A stretch of 64,000 bases of DNA from Pseudo-nitzschia pungens (Eukaryota > Bacillariophyta > Bacillariophyceae > Bacillariales > Bacillariaceae): contig CM074758.1 of the NCBI GenBank assembly GCA_037355855.1, forward strand, positions 6,297,001 through 6,361,000, read 5' to 3'. Within the stretch, counting starts at the first letter, position 1, and every line of letters begins with the position of its first letter. The notes under the pieces were generated by a model. The model had not been told where the DNA came from. It did no database searches and saw nothing but the letters and a program-made list of their open reading frames with translations. Below, in pieces: positions 11,691 through 22,555 of this stretch. The position numbers and the translations under genes were made by a program.

Positions 11691-12465
11691 CACTACTAGT
11701 AGACCCGGGGTATGGCATGATTTTAAAATCAAGCTGAGCGCTGATGACCATGAGCAGAAAGGAACCGATCGGTCAAGGCACTGACGGGACCAAAAGACTG
11801 CCAGAAAATGGAGGCACAGAGAAGCAAAACAGGGAGAAGGATATCCAGTGTCTGCAGCACCAAGGAAGACCGACCCCAGCAGTTGTTAGCTCCATTAGAG
11901 GGAGCAGCAGCAGCAACAGAGACACCTAAGGACCTAAACAGGACCATGGTCGACAACAGAAATAATCGAAAAATATAAAAATATCTGTCGAAAAAGTGAC
12001 ACATAATCCAGTGAGTGGACTAATTGGACCAACACTGAGTGGATGGACAGACCGAAGAGGGTATATGCCAACCAAAACCAAAATATACGGATATCTGGAA
12101 AGGTATATAATGAATACAAAAACACCACTAATCCCACGGGCCAACGGGAAGTGGGACCGGCCCGGTGACCGCTTAATAGAGAAGCAACGCCGGAGAACCA
12201 CGGGAATCGAATCCCATGAAATAAAAACAGAAACAACTCCGGGGAACCATAGGATTCCCGGGAACTAAAGAGAGAAACAACTCCCACCACTGTACAAGCC
12301 GGGGAAGAATCAGTTATAACATGAGTTATCACAAGAGCAACAAAATCCAGCAAGAAAAACTGGAGGAGCTGGAGCAATCATTCTTGCTCAGTTTCAACAC
12401 AAAGCAACAAGATAACAGAAATAGTGTAACTAAATTAAATCTAATAGAAAACTGATTAACCCACC
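11691..12465 (+). other. probable leader of the gypsy gag at 12466
   Basis: This is non-coding, purine-rich sequence immediately 5' of the gag start. I searched by eye for an LTR end and a tRNA-complementary primer site and could not fix either. Two partly similar blocks, CCGGAGAACCACGGGAATC and CCGGGGAACCATAGGATTC, occur about 50 bp apart (12190-12265). Confidence 0.35.
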
Positions 12466-13878
12466 ATGGCATCCAAAGGAACTAAACTGAAACCCTTTAA
12501 CTTCACACGGGAGGACTGGCCGGAAGATGCCACCACCGTGAAGATGAGTATAGACAGTGAGAAGGGCGGCGTCGCGTTCAGCAACTACCTGAAAGTCCTC
12601 ACCGGCACTGAAAGACCGGAACTCTTCATTATCTGGAAGAGAGACTTTGACCAGAAGATTGCTGGCAATGACAAACTCCAAGGAGACCAGAAACTGGATG
12701 TCCTACAACGGATTCTCGCCAATGAGGCACTATCCCTTGTCCAGATGACCCTCAGCCGGTCCTACTATGCTGAACCAAACCACAAAATACACAACAACAA
12801 ACTGGTCCAGAAAAAGATCCAGGAGATTGAAAAACGTGATCCAACAACCAACAAGCCTCCCTCTGGGGCAACCACGGAGGTGGAAAAGGGGAACTCCACC
12901 CCAGAAGCAGACAAAACCAAACCGACTGCTACGGCAAAATCCCACGAGGAAACAGAACCGGAAGAACTGGCTCCAATCCCCAAGAAGAGCGTCCCAAACG
13001 CCCTCGCCCAGTACTACCAATCTGAGGAGTACAAGAAGGATGTCATTGAGGAATGCATGCATGCCCTCAAGCTCAAAATCTTTGGCAATGACATGAACAG
13101 GAAGCGCTCGTATATCCTCCTCCGCAGATTCATGCGGGGGATGCGAGTAGAAATGAAATATGGCATCCGAGCCTGGGCCAATCGAATGGCCGAATTACAG
13201 AGCTACTTGCCAGACTGCCTATGGGACAGTGGCAATGACCCGGTAGAAGCACCTACCAGCTTCACACTGGCAGAAATGAAGGAAATGTTGGATTCCAACA
13301 TGACCCACGCCCAACGCGAGAAATTGGAACACATTGGATGGGATCTATATGCCCACTCCTTCAACACCACCATCAACAAGCTCGAAAATCTGGAAACCAC
13401 CATCCGGAAGGAGGAAGAACTCCAAAAGCGCATCGCCGAACTGGAAAAGAAGAATGGCGGCGCCAAGAAGAACTCCAAGGCCACTCTTGGGGGAGGAAAC
13501 AACCCTGGAAAGTCCCCTGGCAAAAAGAAGCGCCCTATGGACAACGGCAACAAACAGCTCTGCAAAACCTGTGGCAAGGTCCACGCAGGCAAATGCTGGA
13601 AGCTAACCCGAGGCCCCTCCAAGAAGGGGAAATTTGACCGGGAGACCATCAACTTGCTCAAGGATCATTTTGTGGCAAAAGAAGACTCAGACAATGAGCA
13701 ACATTCCAAACCCCACTGGGGAAGGAACCTATCAAACCACGAGTACTCATATATGCTGGCCACGGCCCAAGCTGACCATGAGGTCTCAGACGACAAGATC
13801 GATATCTCCAAACAAGACCTCAAGGAGTACAGAAGAAAGTACAGAAAGACCTTCAAGAAGAAAGGATCCCACAACTGA
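12466..13878 (+). CDS. Ty3/gypsy-like gag polyprotein
   Basis: This is an intact 470-residue frame starting at CCACCATGG. The N-terminal region has the gag matrix/capsid pattern (FNYLKVLTG-type block, then FIIWKRDFDQKI). A long Pro/Thr/Lys linker follows. A helical capsid-like region contains RSYILLRRFMRGMR, then a coiled-coil stretch (NKLENLETTIRKEEELQKRIAELEKK). The zinc knuckle is CKTCGKVHAGKC (C-x2-C-x3-H-x3-C) near residue 366, followed by a basic region. The frame ends in TGA directly followed by ATG of the pol frame in the same phase. This family differs from the gag at 33226 and is not the same copy as the element at 540-4861. Confidence 0.75.
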   Translation: MASKGTKLKPFNFTREDWPEDATTVKMSIDSEKGGVAFSNYLKVLTGTERPELFIIWKRDFDQKIAGNDKLQGDQKLDVLQRILANEALSLVQMTLSRSYYAEPNHKIHNNKLVQKKIQEIEKRDPTTNKPPSGATTEVEKGNSTPEADKTKPTATAKSHEETEPEELAPIPKKSVPNALAQYYQSEEYKKDVIEECMHALKLKIFGNDMNRKRSYILLRRFMRGMRVEMKYGIRAWANRMAELQSYLPDCLWDSGNDPVEAPTSFTLAEMKEMLDSNMTHAQREKLEHIGWDLYAHSFNTTINKLENLETTIRKEEELQKRIAELEKKNGGAKKNSKATLGGGNNPGKSPGKKKRPMDNGNKQLCKTCGKVHAGKCWKLTRGPSKKGKFDRETINLLKDHFVAKEDSDNEQHSKPHWGRNLSNHEYSYMLATAQADHEVSDDKIDISKQDLKEYRRKYRKTFKKKGSHN

Positions 13879-13983
13879 ATGGCTGATACCACCCACACCG
13901 GACCCCGCATCATCAACAGGTTTGCAGATGTCTGTGTGGAGGTACTGGACCACAAGGGAAGGGGAGGATGCTCCGGGGTCTAG
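13879..13983 (+). pseudogene. first codons of gypsy pol, truncated
   Basis: An ATG follows the gag stop with no gap (TGA at 13876-13878, ATG at 13879-13881) and in the same frame. It encodes about 34 residues (RIINRFADVCVEVLDHKG) before a stop at 13981. Within about 12 bp the sequence becomes LINE ORF1 on the minus strand, so the rest of pol is lost at this junction. Confidence 0.5.
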
Positions 13984-13994
13984 GGGATCTAATG

Positions 13995-14493
13995 GGGAGC
14001 AGTTCTGCTGCGAAGCCACAGCTGAGCGACATACAATTCCAAGGTTTTTCTGTCTGGGAGGGTAGACCACAGCTTGGTGACAGGCTTGGCTTTGGGGTTG
14101 AGCCTAGCTCTGGAAGGAAAAACATAGAGCACCAGGCGCTTGTCAACTTTCCAGAGCAATTCCAGGGCTTCCTTGAGAGACTTAAGCAGTTCATCATACA
14201 GCTCTCCAGGGTGCTGGGTCATGAGCCGGGGAAGGGAAAGTGTTACATATGAACTGTGAGAACACTTGGAACCTTCAGTGACATCTACTGGAGCCCTAGA
14301 ATCACTAGAGCAGACCCCTCAGCGTTGGAGAAACTGTCCATCAGAAGAGGACAGCACTGTAGCACCACCTAGACCAGGAAGAAAGGATACTGATCTGGAA
14401 CTGGAAGCAACACCCCCTGCTGTGGGGGCAGGAGCAGGAGGCTTCTGCATGAAATACCAGTGGGATCCAAGGACTTGGTTAGCTGCCAACCAA
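13995..14493 (-). pseudogene. LINE copy B: ORF1 fragment left of the LINE A insertion
   Basis: This minus-strand segment is clearly homologous to 37134-37645 within ORF1 of LINE A (shared landmarks GAGCAGTTCTGCTGCGAAGCC, CTTGTCAAC, GCTGCCAACC). It ends on the right at GGTTAGCTGCCAACCAA, exactly where LINE A begins. ORF1 resumes at 41503 on the far side of LINE A with the same 17 bp. It is therefore the other half of the copy at 41503-44475. Its left end is truncated against gypsy sequence. Confidence 0.85.
14477..14493. repeat. target-site duplication of LINE A (left)
   Basis: GGTTAGCTGCCAACCAA at 14477-14493 is repeated exactly at 41503-41519, at the two ends of the minus-strand LINE A. The left copy abuts the TTAATTAA-type 3' tail and the right copy abuts the 5' end. 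Confidence 0.85.
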
Positions 14494-14791
14494 TTAATTA
14501 ATTAATATACGTATTTAAATAACTTTAATCACCAAAGGTGAAACTAAATTACTCAGTCTGTAACCAGACTTTAACGTCGCCTCCATCGAAGAGTCAGGAC
14601 CCCAAGTGGCAGAACGACAAATTTTCAATCAAACCTTGTACATCAAGCAGGGAAAAAGACAAGCAAGTCCCACAAAATAGGGACTTGAGAGAAAGTGAGA
14701 TTGGATGATATTGGGATTCAAACCAGTATCAAAAGGGATGGGACAGGATAAGAAGCAGGAACAGAAAACAAAACCAAGGTACAAAGTGTAA
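14494..14791 (-). other. 3' UTR and tail of LINE A
   Basis: Read on the minus strand this carries GTTAAAGTCTGGTTACAGAC, CCTTTGGTGATTAAAGTTA and then the tail of repeated TTAA. The same order of words appears on the plus strand at 63715-63967 with an ATT-repeat tail, which identifies both as 3' ends of one LINE family. Confidence 0.85.
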
Positions 14792-16363
14792 TCAACCCTG
14801 AGGTCCAGTAAGCCAGGCTCTGAGGAGAGCAGCCTCCCGTTGGTATGGCTGCACTGGTTGGACAGGCGCTGCATACTGCTTCCTGGCAAGGTGGATGGTT
14901 GCAAGCCACTGCCTCTTGGCAGTCAGGGTGTAACCTTGTAGGACTTGGAAAGGGATTTGTAAAAGGGAGTGTGACTGGGGAAGTGCACCAGCTGCACCAA
15001 TGGCCAATTCAGAGGTGATGGAAGCATCAAGAGATTGGTGTTGTTCAGCATCAAGGGTTCCCCTAGGACCATGGAGTCGTTCATTCCTGTAGGTCCAAAG
15101 ATCCCAGGAGGTAAGAAAGAACTGATGGATGATAGCTGTAGCCCAACGTTTGGGAGAGCGCTTGCTTCCAATGTGGGAATAGTAGTCAACCTGGATTTGA
15201 TACCAGCGAGGAGACCACCTCCCAAGAAGCCAGTTGTGCCAACCAATAGTCCTCTGTGCCCTGACAGCAGAAGCAATTGCAAGTGAGTAGGATGATGGAG
15301 AAATGTTCTGGCCCTTCCGAACTCTGGTGAGAAGATCCACAATGGCAACAACCAATGATGGATCAGTCTGCTCAACTTCAAGCCTCTTCTGCAGGGGTCC
15401 CTTGAAAGCAGACACACTGTGCTGTACTGCCCCAGTGTCCTTGCAGGAGAGCACATGAGAAACCTTCTCGTTTTCGGCATCACACAATGGGCACCTGGAG
15501 TGATCCTGATACTGGTAGTGAAGTAGTTGGTTACCAACACCAATGCAGCCAGAAGCAAACTTAACAAACCACCTTTGCATGCCAGGAGGTAAACGCTTAA
15601 AAGCAGACTGATGGGCACACCAATGGATGGAACTCAAAACAGGTTGTGGAATGGGGATATCATGGTGGGTCTGCCAATATTTAAGAAGAGGAGGACCAGA
15701 AATGGCAACATGCAAAGCATTCTGATCAAACCTTGAACACTTGCAACCATTGATAGAAAATGCCCAAGGCTCAAACACAAGTCTGGGATAGTGATGGGCA
15801 GAAGCTCTATGGACAGAGAGAAATGCCTTGGCCATGCTGTCAACCTGATGATTGCGAAGGGCCCACCAATCAAGAAAGATTCCAGCTTGATGGCCCTGAA
15901 CCCACTGAAAGTGCACAGAGATTGGCAGGGCAGAAATCATGTTTCTGATGACATAAACATAATCAAAAGACTTCTGGGAAATAACCAATGGCCAAGATCC
16001 CTGAGCCTGTTTGAGAGCTGTGTCACCATCCAGGGCAATGGTGATAGAGCCAGAAGCAATATCAAAGATACTCACCAGAGCAGTGCAACAGGTGAGAACT
16101 CCAATGATACCTGCCAGTTCACTCCTATAGGATGACTGATCCTCAGGGGATCCACTGACAAAATTACAGCCAGTGAGGAAGAAAGAAGCAGACTTGGTGG
16201 AGGTATCGGGTGACAGAATGAAAGCAGAAGTACCTCTGAGAAGGTCCGGATCAAATGAACCATCACATACAGCACTGGCAGTACCACTCTGAATAGCATC
16301 AACAATGTGCTGACAGCCAGCCTGTGGTAGGGAATATTTGTGGAGAAGTACCCTTGGAGACAC
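14792..16363 (-). pseudogene. LINE A ORF2: RNase H domain and terminal zinc knuckle
   Basis: The frame is open for 523 codons. The RNase HI motifs are in order: ASAVCDGSFD (Asp), SYRSELAGI (Glu), TIALDGDTAL (Asp) and RNHQVDSMAKA (Asp), spread over roughly residues 35-180. Near residues 280-310 there is RCPLCDAENEKVSHVLSC, a C-x2-C-x8-H-x3-C knuckle of the kind found at the end of LINE ORF2. The frame differs from that of the reverse transcriptase upstream (stop at 16545), so at least one frameshift separates the two and this part would not be translated as it stands. Confidence 0.8.
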
Positions 16364-16544
16364 ACAGAGTGCATCAAAGGCATCTACTGGGGAGTCTGGA
16401 AGAGAATCATATGGATTTTACTCCATAGGATCCATGTCAGGAGGTTCAGAAGCAAATGCAGAGGACCCAACCACGCGTACAACTTGGCCGCAAATAACAG
16501 GGCAGACAAGCTCAATAGCACATGCTGGTTTGTCAGAAATAATT

Positions 16545-18315
16545 TCAGAAGTGGCCCTGTATCTGCCCCTGCCCTGGGAGGTGCTCACAATCCAGCCAGT
16601 AGAAGTTTTGGAGAATATTCTGTTGGTGGATGGAGACAAAAACCAAGGCCAAAGAGAAGCTGTCTGGGGAGAGAGCCAATGCCCAAGGTGAAAAGAAGGA
16701 GCTAATGCCCTGTCTGCAGGGGGGGGCGGGGCAAGGGGGAAGAAAACAGGTCTGAAGCGCCTTGACCCATAGGCGCTGAGCTGCTGGAGGCCAAGATGGA
16801 GGACATCTAGGCCAGTCAAGATGATCTCTCAAGTGGTTGGAGGATGCCAGCTGGAAAGCCATGGGGGTAAGCCTTGTCCCATCTGGAGTACAAATATCAG
16901 CAAGGGAAATAGCCTTGAGGGACATGCGCATGTGATTCAAGAGGGACAAGTCAGCACCTCTGAAGCCAGCGTTGACAAAGGCTTGCATGAGATAACAGTC
17001 ATTGGAACGGAGCAGAGGGAGATCTGGGAAGTCTTCAACCAAGCTCACAGGGTGATCAGAAAAGAACTTCCACACATGTTTGTACCAGCAAGGAGTGACG
17101 TATGAAGCAAAAGGATGATAGGGTGTGACACCAAGATGGAGAGGAAATCCAAGTTCAAGCCAGAGAGACTCAGCAGTTAGCCTGAGAATCCTACCAGTTT
17201 GTGAGGACCTGACAGATTCCTGAAAGAGAGTGGCAATATGACTAAACTCTTGGAGGAGGTATGGATGGATGAAACCAAAGCCTTGATAGAGGGAAGGACC
17301 ATAGAATACATGTCTAGGAAATGTCCGCGACATCCCTGCTTTGTTCAGCACAGGAACAAGAGCTGGGTGAATTATCTTAGTCCAGGTGGCCTCATCAAGT
17401 TGCGTGACAGGCATGGGGTATTCAACAGACTTCATGAACGAATACTTGAAGGTGTAGAGGGATGCTCGCTTCTCACACTTGGAAGCCTTGAGTTGAGAGC
17501 CAAAAGACTGAGACTGGGACTTCATGTGAGCAATCTGTGCTTCCTCATTGCCATCCATGGAGATAAAAACCCCAAGGGTCTTGTCAGCATGGTCAACTTC
17601 AAAACGATCCAGGGTAGCTCGATTGCCATTTTTGTCAGCAACAGAGAAGTCACCGGGCATGTCAGCAATTGAGCGATAGTCCCAACCGGATCCATTCCAT
17701 TTGAAATCAATCAAATAACAGAAGGATTTGGCAGGTTCAATAGCACCACCAGTGGCAATAATGCCACCAGCCCATCGGTCAAGAGCTTCCTGAAAGTCAA
17801 CAGCCAATTCCTCACCAGATGTCGAGGAATCAGAGCCAGCACAAAACAAATCTGTGTCATCCACAAAGGCAAAACCCACAAGAGAAACCAGTTGCAGTGA
17901 CAATGAAGTGATAAGATGGACACCATGCCCAGCCTGTTGCATCATTCGGAAGACAATTGTGGACACCAAAGCCCAAAGAGTTGGACCAATACCATTGCCT
18001 TGGCCACAACCACTGAGAGGAACAGGTTCATCACCATACACAGGGCCTGACCGACCAAAACCAGTTTTGATATGGTGCTTGGCATGTTGCAGAGTAGACA
18101 GGAGAACCTCACACACATGTGCAGGAACCCCAAAGCTCTGGAGAGTGAGACCTGCAATGGCATCATTCATAGCAACAGCACCGGATCTGTGCTTCTGCCG
18201 CAACACATCACATATGAGCTTCTTGTTCAGGCAGGTGTTGATGGCCTTGTGGTGTTTCCTGCTACCATGTTGATCAGCAGCCACTGCATTGGCACGTTCA
18301 GCATGGGCAAGAATG
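16545..18315 (-). pseudogene. LINE A ORF2: reverse transcriptase domain
   Basis: The frame is open from the edge of the inserted transposon (18315) to 16545. Reverse transcriptase landmarks in order are ADQHGSRKHHKAI, SGAVAMNDA, GCGQGNGIGP and the catalytic GFAFVDDTDLF. Between MNDA and AGLTLQSFG about ten residues usual for this family, with the C-x-D-R core after motif A, appear to be missing in frame. That would inactivate the enzyme. The open frame extends five codons beyond 18330 into transposon sequence by chance. Removing the transposon joins this frame exactly to 31890. Confidence 0.85.
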
Positions 18316-18339
18316 CGTCCGAAAACTGCTTCGCGACCC
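18316..18339 (+). repeat. left terminal inverted repeat
   Basis: It begins CGTCCGAAAACTG and ends in TTCGCGACCC. It pairs with 31864-31887 on the opposite strand with a single mismatch at position 14. It is followed by four further TCGCGACC words up to 18372, probable subterminal transposase sites. Confidence 0.85.
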
Positions 18340-18715
18340 ATCGCGACCAATCGCGACCGGATCGCGACCCAATCGCAACTTGTCTAAAAAAAATTCGACC
18401 CCAATTTTTTATTTCACAACCTTTTTTCCATTATTCTCCACTTTTTTCCATTATTCTCAACCACATTTCTCCCTTTTCTCAACTCCCCCAACGTGTCGAC
18501 GGAAATGTTCTGTTCTAGACCCTGACATTCAGTCCCTCTTCACATTTTCATTCCATTTTACACATTTGACACACTTGACTCAACACAACAAATAATTTTT
18601 AATCCAATTTACTTCAATCACACCAAAGTGTTTTGTCACGCACCTTTGTGAACTTTTTTTTTCAGTGGTGTCACATCACATACCGGGACATCGCATCACA
18701 AAAACACACACCACC

Positions 18716-21700
18716 ATGCCGAAAGCTTCCTCGGACCCAAGGCACTTTGCCAATGAGCCCAGAATACCCAAGACATTCCATTGTCGCAACTGCATTGCCT
18801 CCGGAAGAAGAAGAAAATCAAAATCCTTCAAGGGATACAAACAAGAATCGAGCCACTTTCACACCTACCGATACGTATCTCAAGGCCTCTCCAGGCATCT
18901 CTATTCCAACAGTGATTGCCAAACTTATTATGTTAAGAACGATCTTATGGATTTTATTTCTTCTGCGAAAGCCGAAGTCACCCTCCCTTTGGTCCGACAC
19001 ACACCATCACAGTATGGACTGACAATGACACAGAATGGACCACAAATCCCCCCCTCCCTTGCCCCAAATGACACCGCCGCAACAACTTCTATCCATACCT
19101 CACTCAATCCTCAAGTGATCGCCAATGTACTCATCCCACCCATGGACAGACAGGCAATCGAATCGCATATGGCTGAAAATGAGGAACAAATGAATGCAAT
19201 CGATTCCGATGTTGATGCACCTGACAATTTTGATGCCAGTTCTGACACCGAAATATCTGATTCCGAAATCATGAAAAGCACCACCATTTCCATAAACGAA
19301 AGAGAGGAAACATTCCGGAACCGCACTCTGTTCCCACCCCGTCCGGAACTTATTGCCGAAATCAACCTCCTCAACATTATATCGCAGCACAAGCTACCTC
19401 TTTCCACTTATCAAACCATTTTCAACTGGGCGAAAGACAGCAACAATCTTCCCGGTTTTGATTTCAAGGTTACACCAACAAGAAAACGTGACGCCATTTT
19501 TCAAGAAATAAAAAAAAATCTTGGCATATCTTCCGAACCCAAATTTGAGCCCAAAATTGTGAATTGGCTTCCCGACAACAAACCCACCCAAATCTACGTC
19601 CGCTCTTTTCTGGATGCTTTGTATTCCCTTCTGTCGAACCCAGATTTAATGATGGAAGAAAATCTGTCATTCCCCAACAGCAATACCCCCTTGTCACCAG
19701 AGCATTTCCCGGTTCGAACTGATTCTTGTCCCATCACTGAGTTGCACCACGGATCATGGTGGTCGGATTCCTGGAGATCCCTCTGCATAGAAGAAAATTC
19801 TGAAATCCTTGTTCCCATCATTTTTTACATGGATGGAATTAGCTTGGATGCGCATGGAAGACTATCACTGACTCCACTCAACATGACCCTAGGCATATTC
19901 AACATTGAAACCAGGAAAAGGCCGGAAGCATGGACAACAATCTATTTTCATCCTGACTCAGATTTGGAGAGCATCCACCATTCAAGAAAACCATCTCCAA
20001 AAGAATCAATCCAAAACCTCCATAATGCCCTAGAAGTGGCGCTCCGATCTTTCAAAGAAGCATGCGAGTCCACCCATGAAGGCATCCAATGGGATTTTCT
20101 CCCTTATGCCAGCCAATTGTGGCAAGTCAAAATGAAATTTGCAATAGCCTATGTCATCGGTGACACAGAACTGCATGATAAATTATGTGGCAAATATGGT
20201 TCCCGGTCGGGGGGTGTACAAAAGCTTTGCCGACACTGTAACTGTTCCACCAAGGACATAAATATTCCATCAGCACAACAAACAGCCTCTCTTTGGGTCC
20301 CATCAGATTTTCATACATTTCCAGACTCAGATGCCACCACCACCAAGGAATATTTCAACAATATTTCTCACCACCAAATCAGAAATGCATTCCACAGTCT
20401 CAACTTTGGTACCAATGTAAACAACATCCACCTAGCCACGCCCGGTGAATGCCTCCACATGCACCAGCTCGGGTGTGCCAAACGAGAGGTAGAATCCCTG
20501 GAGCAACTGATGAAGGGTTCAATACCATGCCCGTATGCTGATCACCTAAAGACCGGTGTTTCCACAGTAAATACAATTGGGCATGTCTCTCAAAAATATG
20601 GAGCCCTTCTCTCAAGGCAGTCGGATCGTGACTTTCCCAGAACTAAATTCAGCTCCAATCTTCTATCTGTCACTAAAAAGGAGGGGCACGATTACAGTGG
20701 TATGCTGATTTCGATTCTTCTAACATTGGTTTCTGAATCCGGCATTGCAATTTTGAGGGACAACTCATTTGTGAAGAAGCACATTGATGTTATCGAACAA
20801 ATCATCTCTATGGAAGAATTTCTCAAACACGGCCGTCCAACCACAAAGTGCATCAAAAATCTTCCCAAAACCATCATTCATTTCCTCAACTCTATCAATG
20901 GCACCTGCCTTAGGAAGGGAATGGGAACAAAATTGATAAAAAATCACCTCTACTTTCACATTCCGAAGTACATCAGTCTGTGGGGTCCAACATTAGGTTT
21001 CGATTCTGCATATAGTGAAAGTCACCACAAGACAGAAATAAAAGCACCGTCCAAAAATACTCAACAAAATGCCGCAACCTTAGTCCATCAGACAACCCAT
21101 CGGAAAGAAGAAGCATCTCTCCTTCGACTCGCAACCTCTCATTACAAGTTGAAGAAAGTGGGTGGTGATCCGAAAGTCATATCCCGCAGGCCATCCCAGT
21201 ATGGTGCCCGTTTCACCATTTTTCAGGATGGAACCAAAAGTTCGATGCGATGGCTCAGACAACGGAACTACAACAAACCATTTCATTCATCAATTGTACT
21301 AGATTTTGTTTGCAACTCTGTCCTTCCTTTGCTGAATGACACATCCAGCATATTTGGGTTCACCGAACACAACAGATGGGATTCTGTGAATCGTGTCAAC
21401 TACCTGTTCCGATGTCACCCCTCATACAGGTCTGATTCAGGCCAAGTTAACAGTGTATGGTTTGACTGGGCAATGTTTGCAGTTGATGACAACACTGAAA
21501 TCCCCTGTCAAATGCTGTGTTTTCTGCACGTGAAAGATTTGAAACAACCCACATCGGCTGTGAATGGATACAATGTCGATTCCGATGGCATCTACGCGGT
21601 TGTCAGAAAGTTTAGAGAGGATCCGAGGTCTACATCATCTCACTTTGTAAAAAGTGGCTATCTCGACAATACTTTATATTTATTTAACACTGACACTATT

Positions 21701-21907
21701 CTTTCCGAACTGGCAGTTGTTCCTGAACTGGACGAGAATGCGGAACCAGTAAACAATGGTCTGTGGTTGGTTGTTCACAATCGGTTGCAATGGCTCGAAT
21801 TCTTCGAAAAGAGGAATAATTCTATGACATATACTACCTACGAGAGCCTCTACTCCGCTTGTCCTGTACAACGAGAGGAATCAGACAACACCGGCATGGC
21901 GGAATGA
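18716..21907 (+). CDS. CACTA/Plavaka-like transposase
   Basis: This is an intact frame of 1063 residues from ATG 18716 (a further in-frame ATG lies at 18665). An N-terminal zinc-finger-like segment, HCRNC (about residues 22-26) then QGLSRHLYSNSDC (about 60-72), resembles the finger of Plavaka-type transposases. The presumed catalytic region has YMDGISLD (about residue 373, first Asp candidate). It continues with IGDTELHDKLCGKYGSR...LCRHCNC (about 480-510), a block widespread in protist transposases of this group, and ATPGECLHMHQLG (about 575). No internal stops or frameshifts are seen, so it may be functional. It lies 340 bp inside the left terminal repeat and reads inward. A distant relative such as another DDE family cannot be excluded without a profile search. 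Confidence 0.75.
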   Translation: MPKASSDPRHFANEPRIPKTFHCRNCIASGRRRKSKSFKGYKQESSHFHTYRYVSQGLSRHLYSNSDCQTYYVKNDLMDFISSAKAEVTLPLVRHTPSQYGLTMTQNGPQIPPSLAPNDTAATTSIHTSLNPQVIANVLIPPMDRQAIESHMAENEEQMNAIDSDVDAPDNFDASSDTEISDSEIMKSTTISINEREETFRNRTLFPPRPELIAEINLLNIISQHKLPLSTYQTIFNWAKDSNNLPGFDFKVTPTRKRDAIFQEIKKNLGISSEPKFEPKIVNWLPDNKPTQIYVRSFLDALYSLLSNPDLMMEENLSFPNSNTPLSPEHFPVRTDSCPITELHHGSWWSDSWRSLCIEENSEILVPIIFYMDGISLDAHGRLSLTPLNMTLGIFNIETRKRPEAWTTIYFHPDSDLESIHHSRKPSPKESIQNLHNALEVALRSFKEACESTHEGIQWDFLPYASQLWQVKMKFAIAYVIGDTELHDKLCGKYGSRSGGVQKLCRHCNCSTKDINIPSAQQTASLWVPSDFHTFPDSDATTTKEYFNNISHHQIRNAFHSLNFGTNVNNIHLATPGECLHMHQLGCAKREVESLEQLMKGSIPCPYADHLKTGVSTVNTIGHVSQKYGALLSRQSDRDFPRTKFSSNLLSVTKKEGHDYSGMLISILLTLVSESGIAILRDNSFVKKHIDVIEQIISMEEFLKHGRPTTKCIKNLPKTIIHFLNSINGTCLRKGMGTKLIKNHLYFHIPKYISLWGPTLGFDSAYSESHHKTEIKAPSKNTQQNAATLVHQTTHRKEEASLLRLATSHYKLKKVGGDPKVISRRPSQYGARFTIFQDGTKSSMRWLRQRNYNKPFHSSIVLDFVCNSVLPLLNDTSSIFGFTEHNRWDSVNRVNYLFRCHPSYRSDSGQVNSVWFDWAMFAVDDNTEIPCQMLCFLHVKDLKQPTSAVNGYNVDSDGIYAVVRKFREDPRSTSSHFVKSGYLDNTLYLFNTDTILSELAVVPELDENAEPVNNGLWLVVHNRLQWLEFFEKRNNSMTYTTYESLYSACPVQREESDNTGMAE

Positions 21908-21969
21908 ACCCTTCCACAATACTAGGCACGTAACTAAATAATAAAAAATCTTTGTATCATTTGCTCAGT

Positions 21970-22555
21970 TGCGAATCGATCCATCGCATATTCCGATCCG
22001 TATCAAAATCAATTGATCCGTCGCTCCTTTTCGGAACAACCGAAAATCGATCCGTCGCTCCTTTCTGGAACAACCGAAAATCAATCGATCCGTTGCTCCA
22101 TTTCATAACATCCAAAAATCAATCGATCCGTCGCTCCATTTCATAACATCCGAAAATCGATCCGTCGTTCCATTTCATAACGAACCGAGCAACCGAACGA
22201 TCCTTCGCTCTTTTCTGCAACAACCGATCGATCGATCCGTCGCTCCAAATCGATCCGTTGCTCCGAATCGATCCGTCGCTTCATTGCATCGTTCCATTTC
22301 ATAACATCCGAAAATCGATCGATCGATCCGTCGCTCCTTTCTGGAACAACCAAAAATCAATCGATCGATCCGTCGCTCCTTTCTGGAACAACCGAAAATC
22401 AATCGATCGATCCGTCGTTCCTTTCTGGAACATCCGAAAATCAATCGATCTGTCGCTCCTTTCTGGAACAACCAAAACTCTATCGATCGATCGATCGCTT
22501 CTTTCTGGAACAAACCCAAATCGATCGATCCTTCGATCTTCTATTTGAATCAGTC
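21970..22555. repeat. minisatellite of about 30-45-bp CGATCCGTCGCTCC units
   Basis: Units of the form GATCCGTCGCTCC-TTTCTGGAACA-ACCGAAAATCAATC recur more than ten times with variable length and small changes. It sits between the convergent transposase and RING-like genes. Open frames on both strands here are repeat artefacts. Confidence 0.85.

Noticed and set aside
12170..12270. T-arm-like hairpin in the gypsy leader on the minus strand (GGGATTCGATTCCC)
   Set aside because: Only this one arm resembles a tRNA. No acceptor stem or anticodon arm could be laid out around it.
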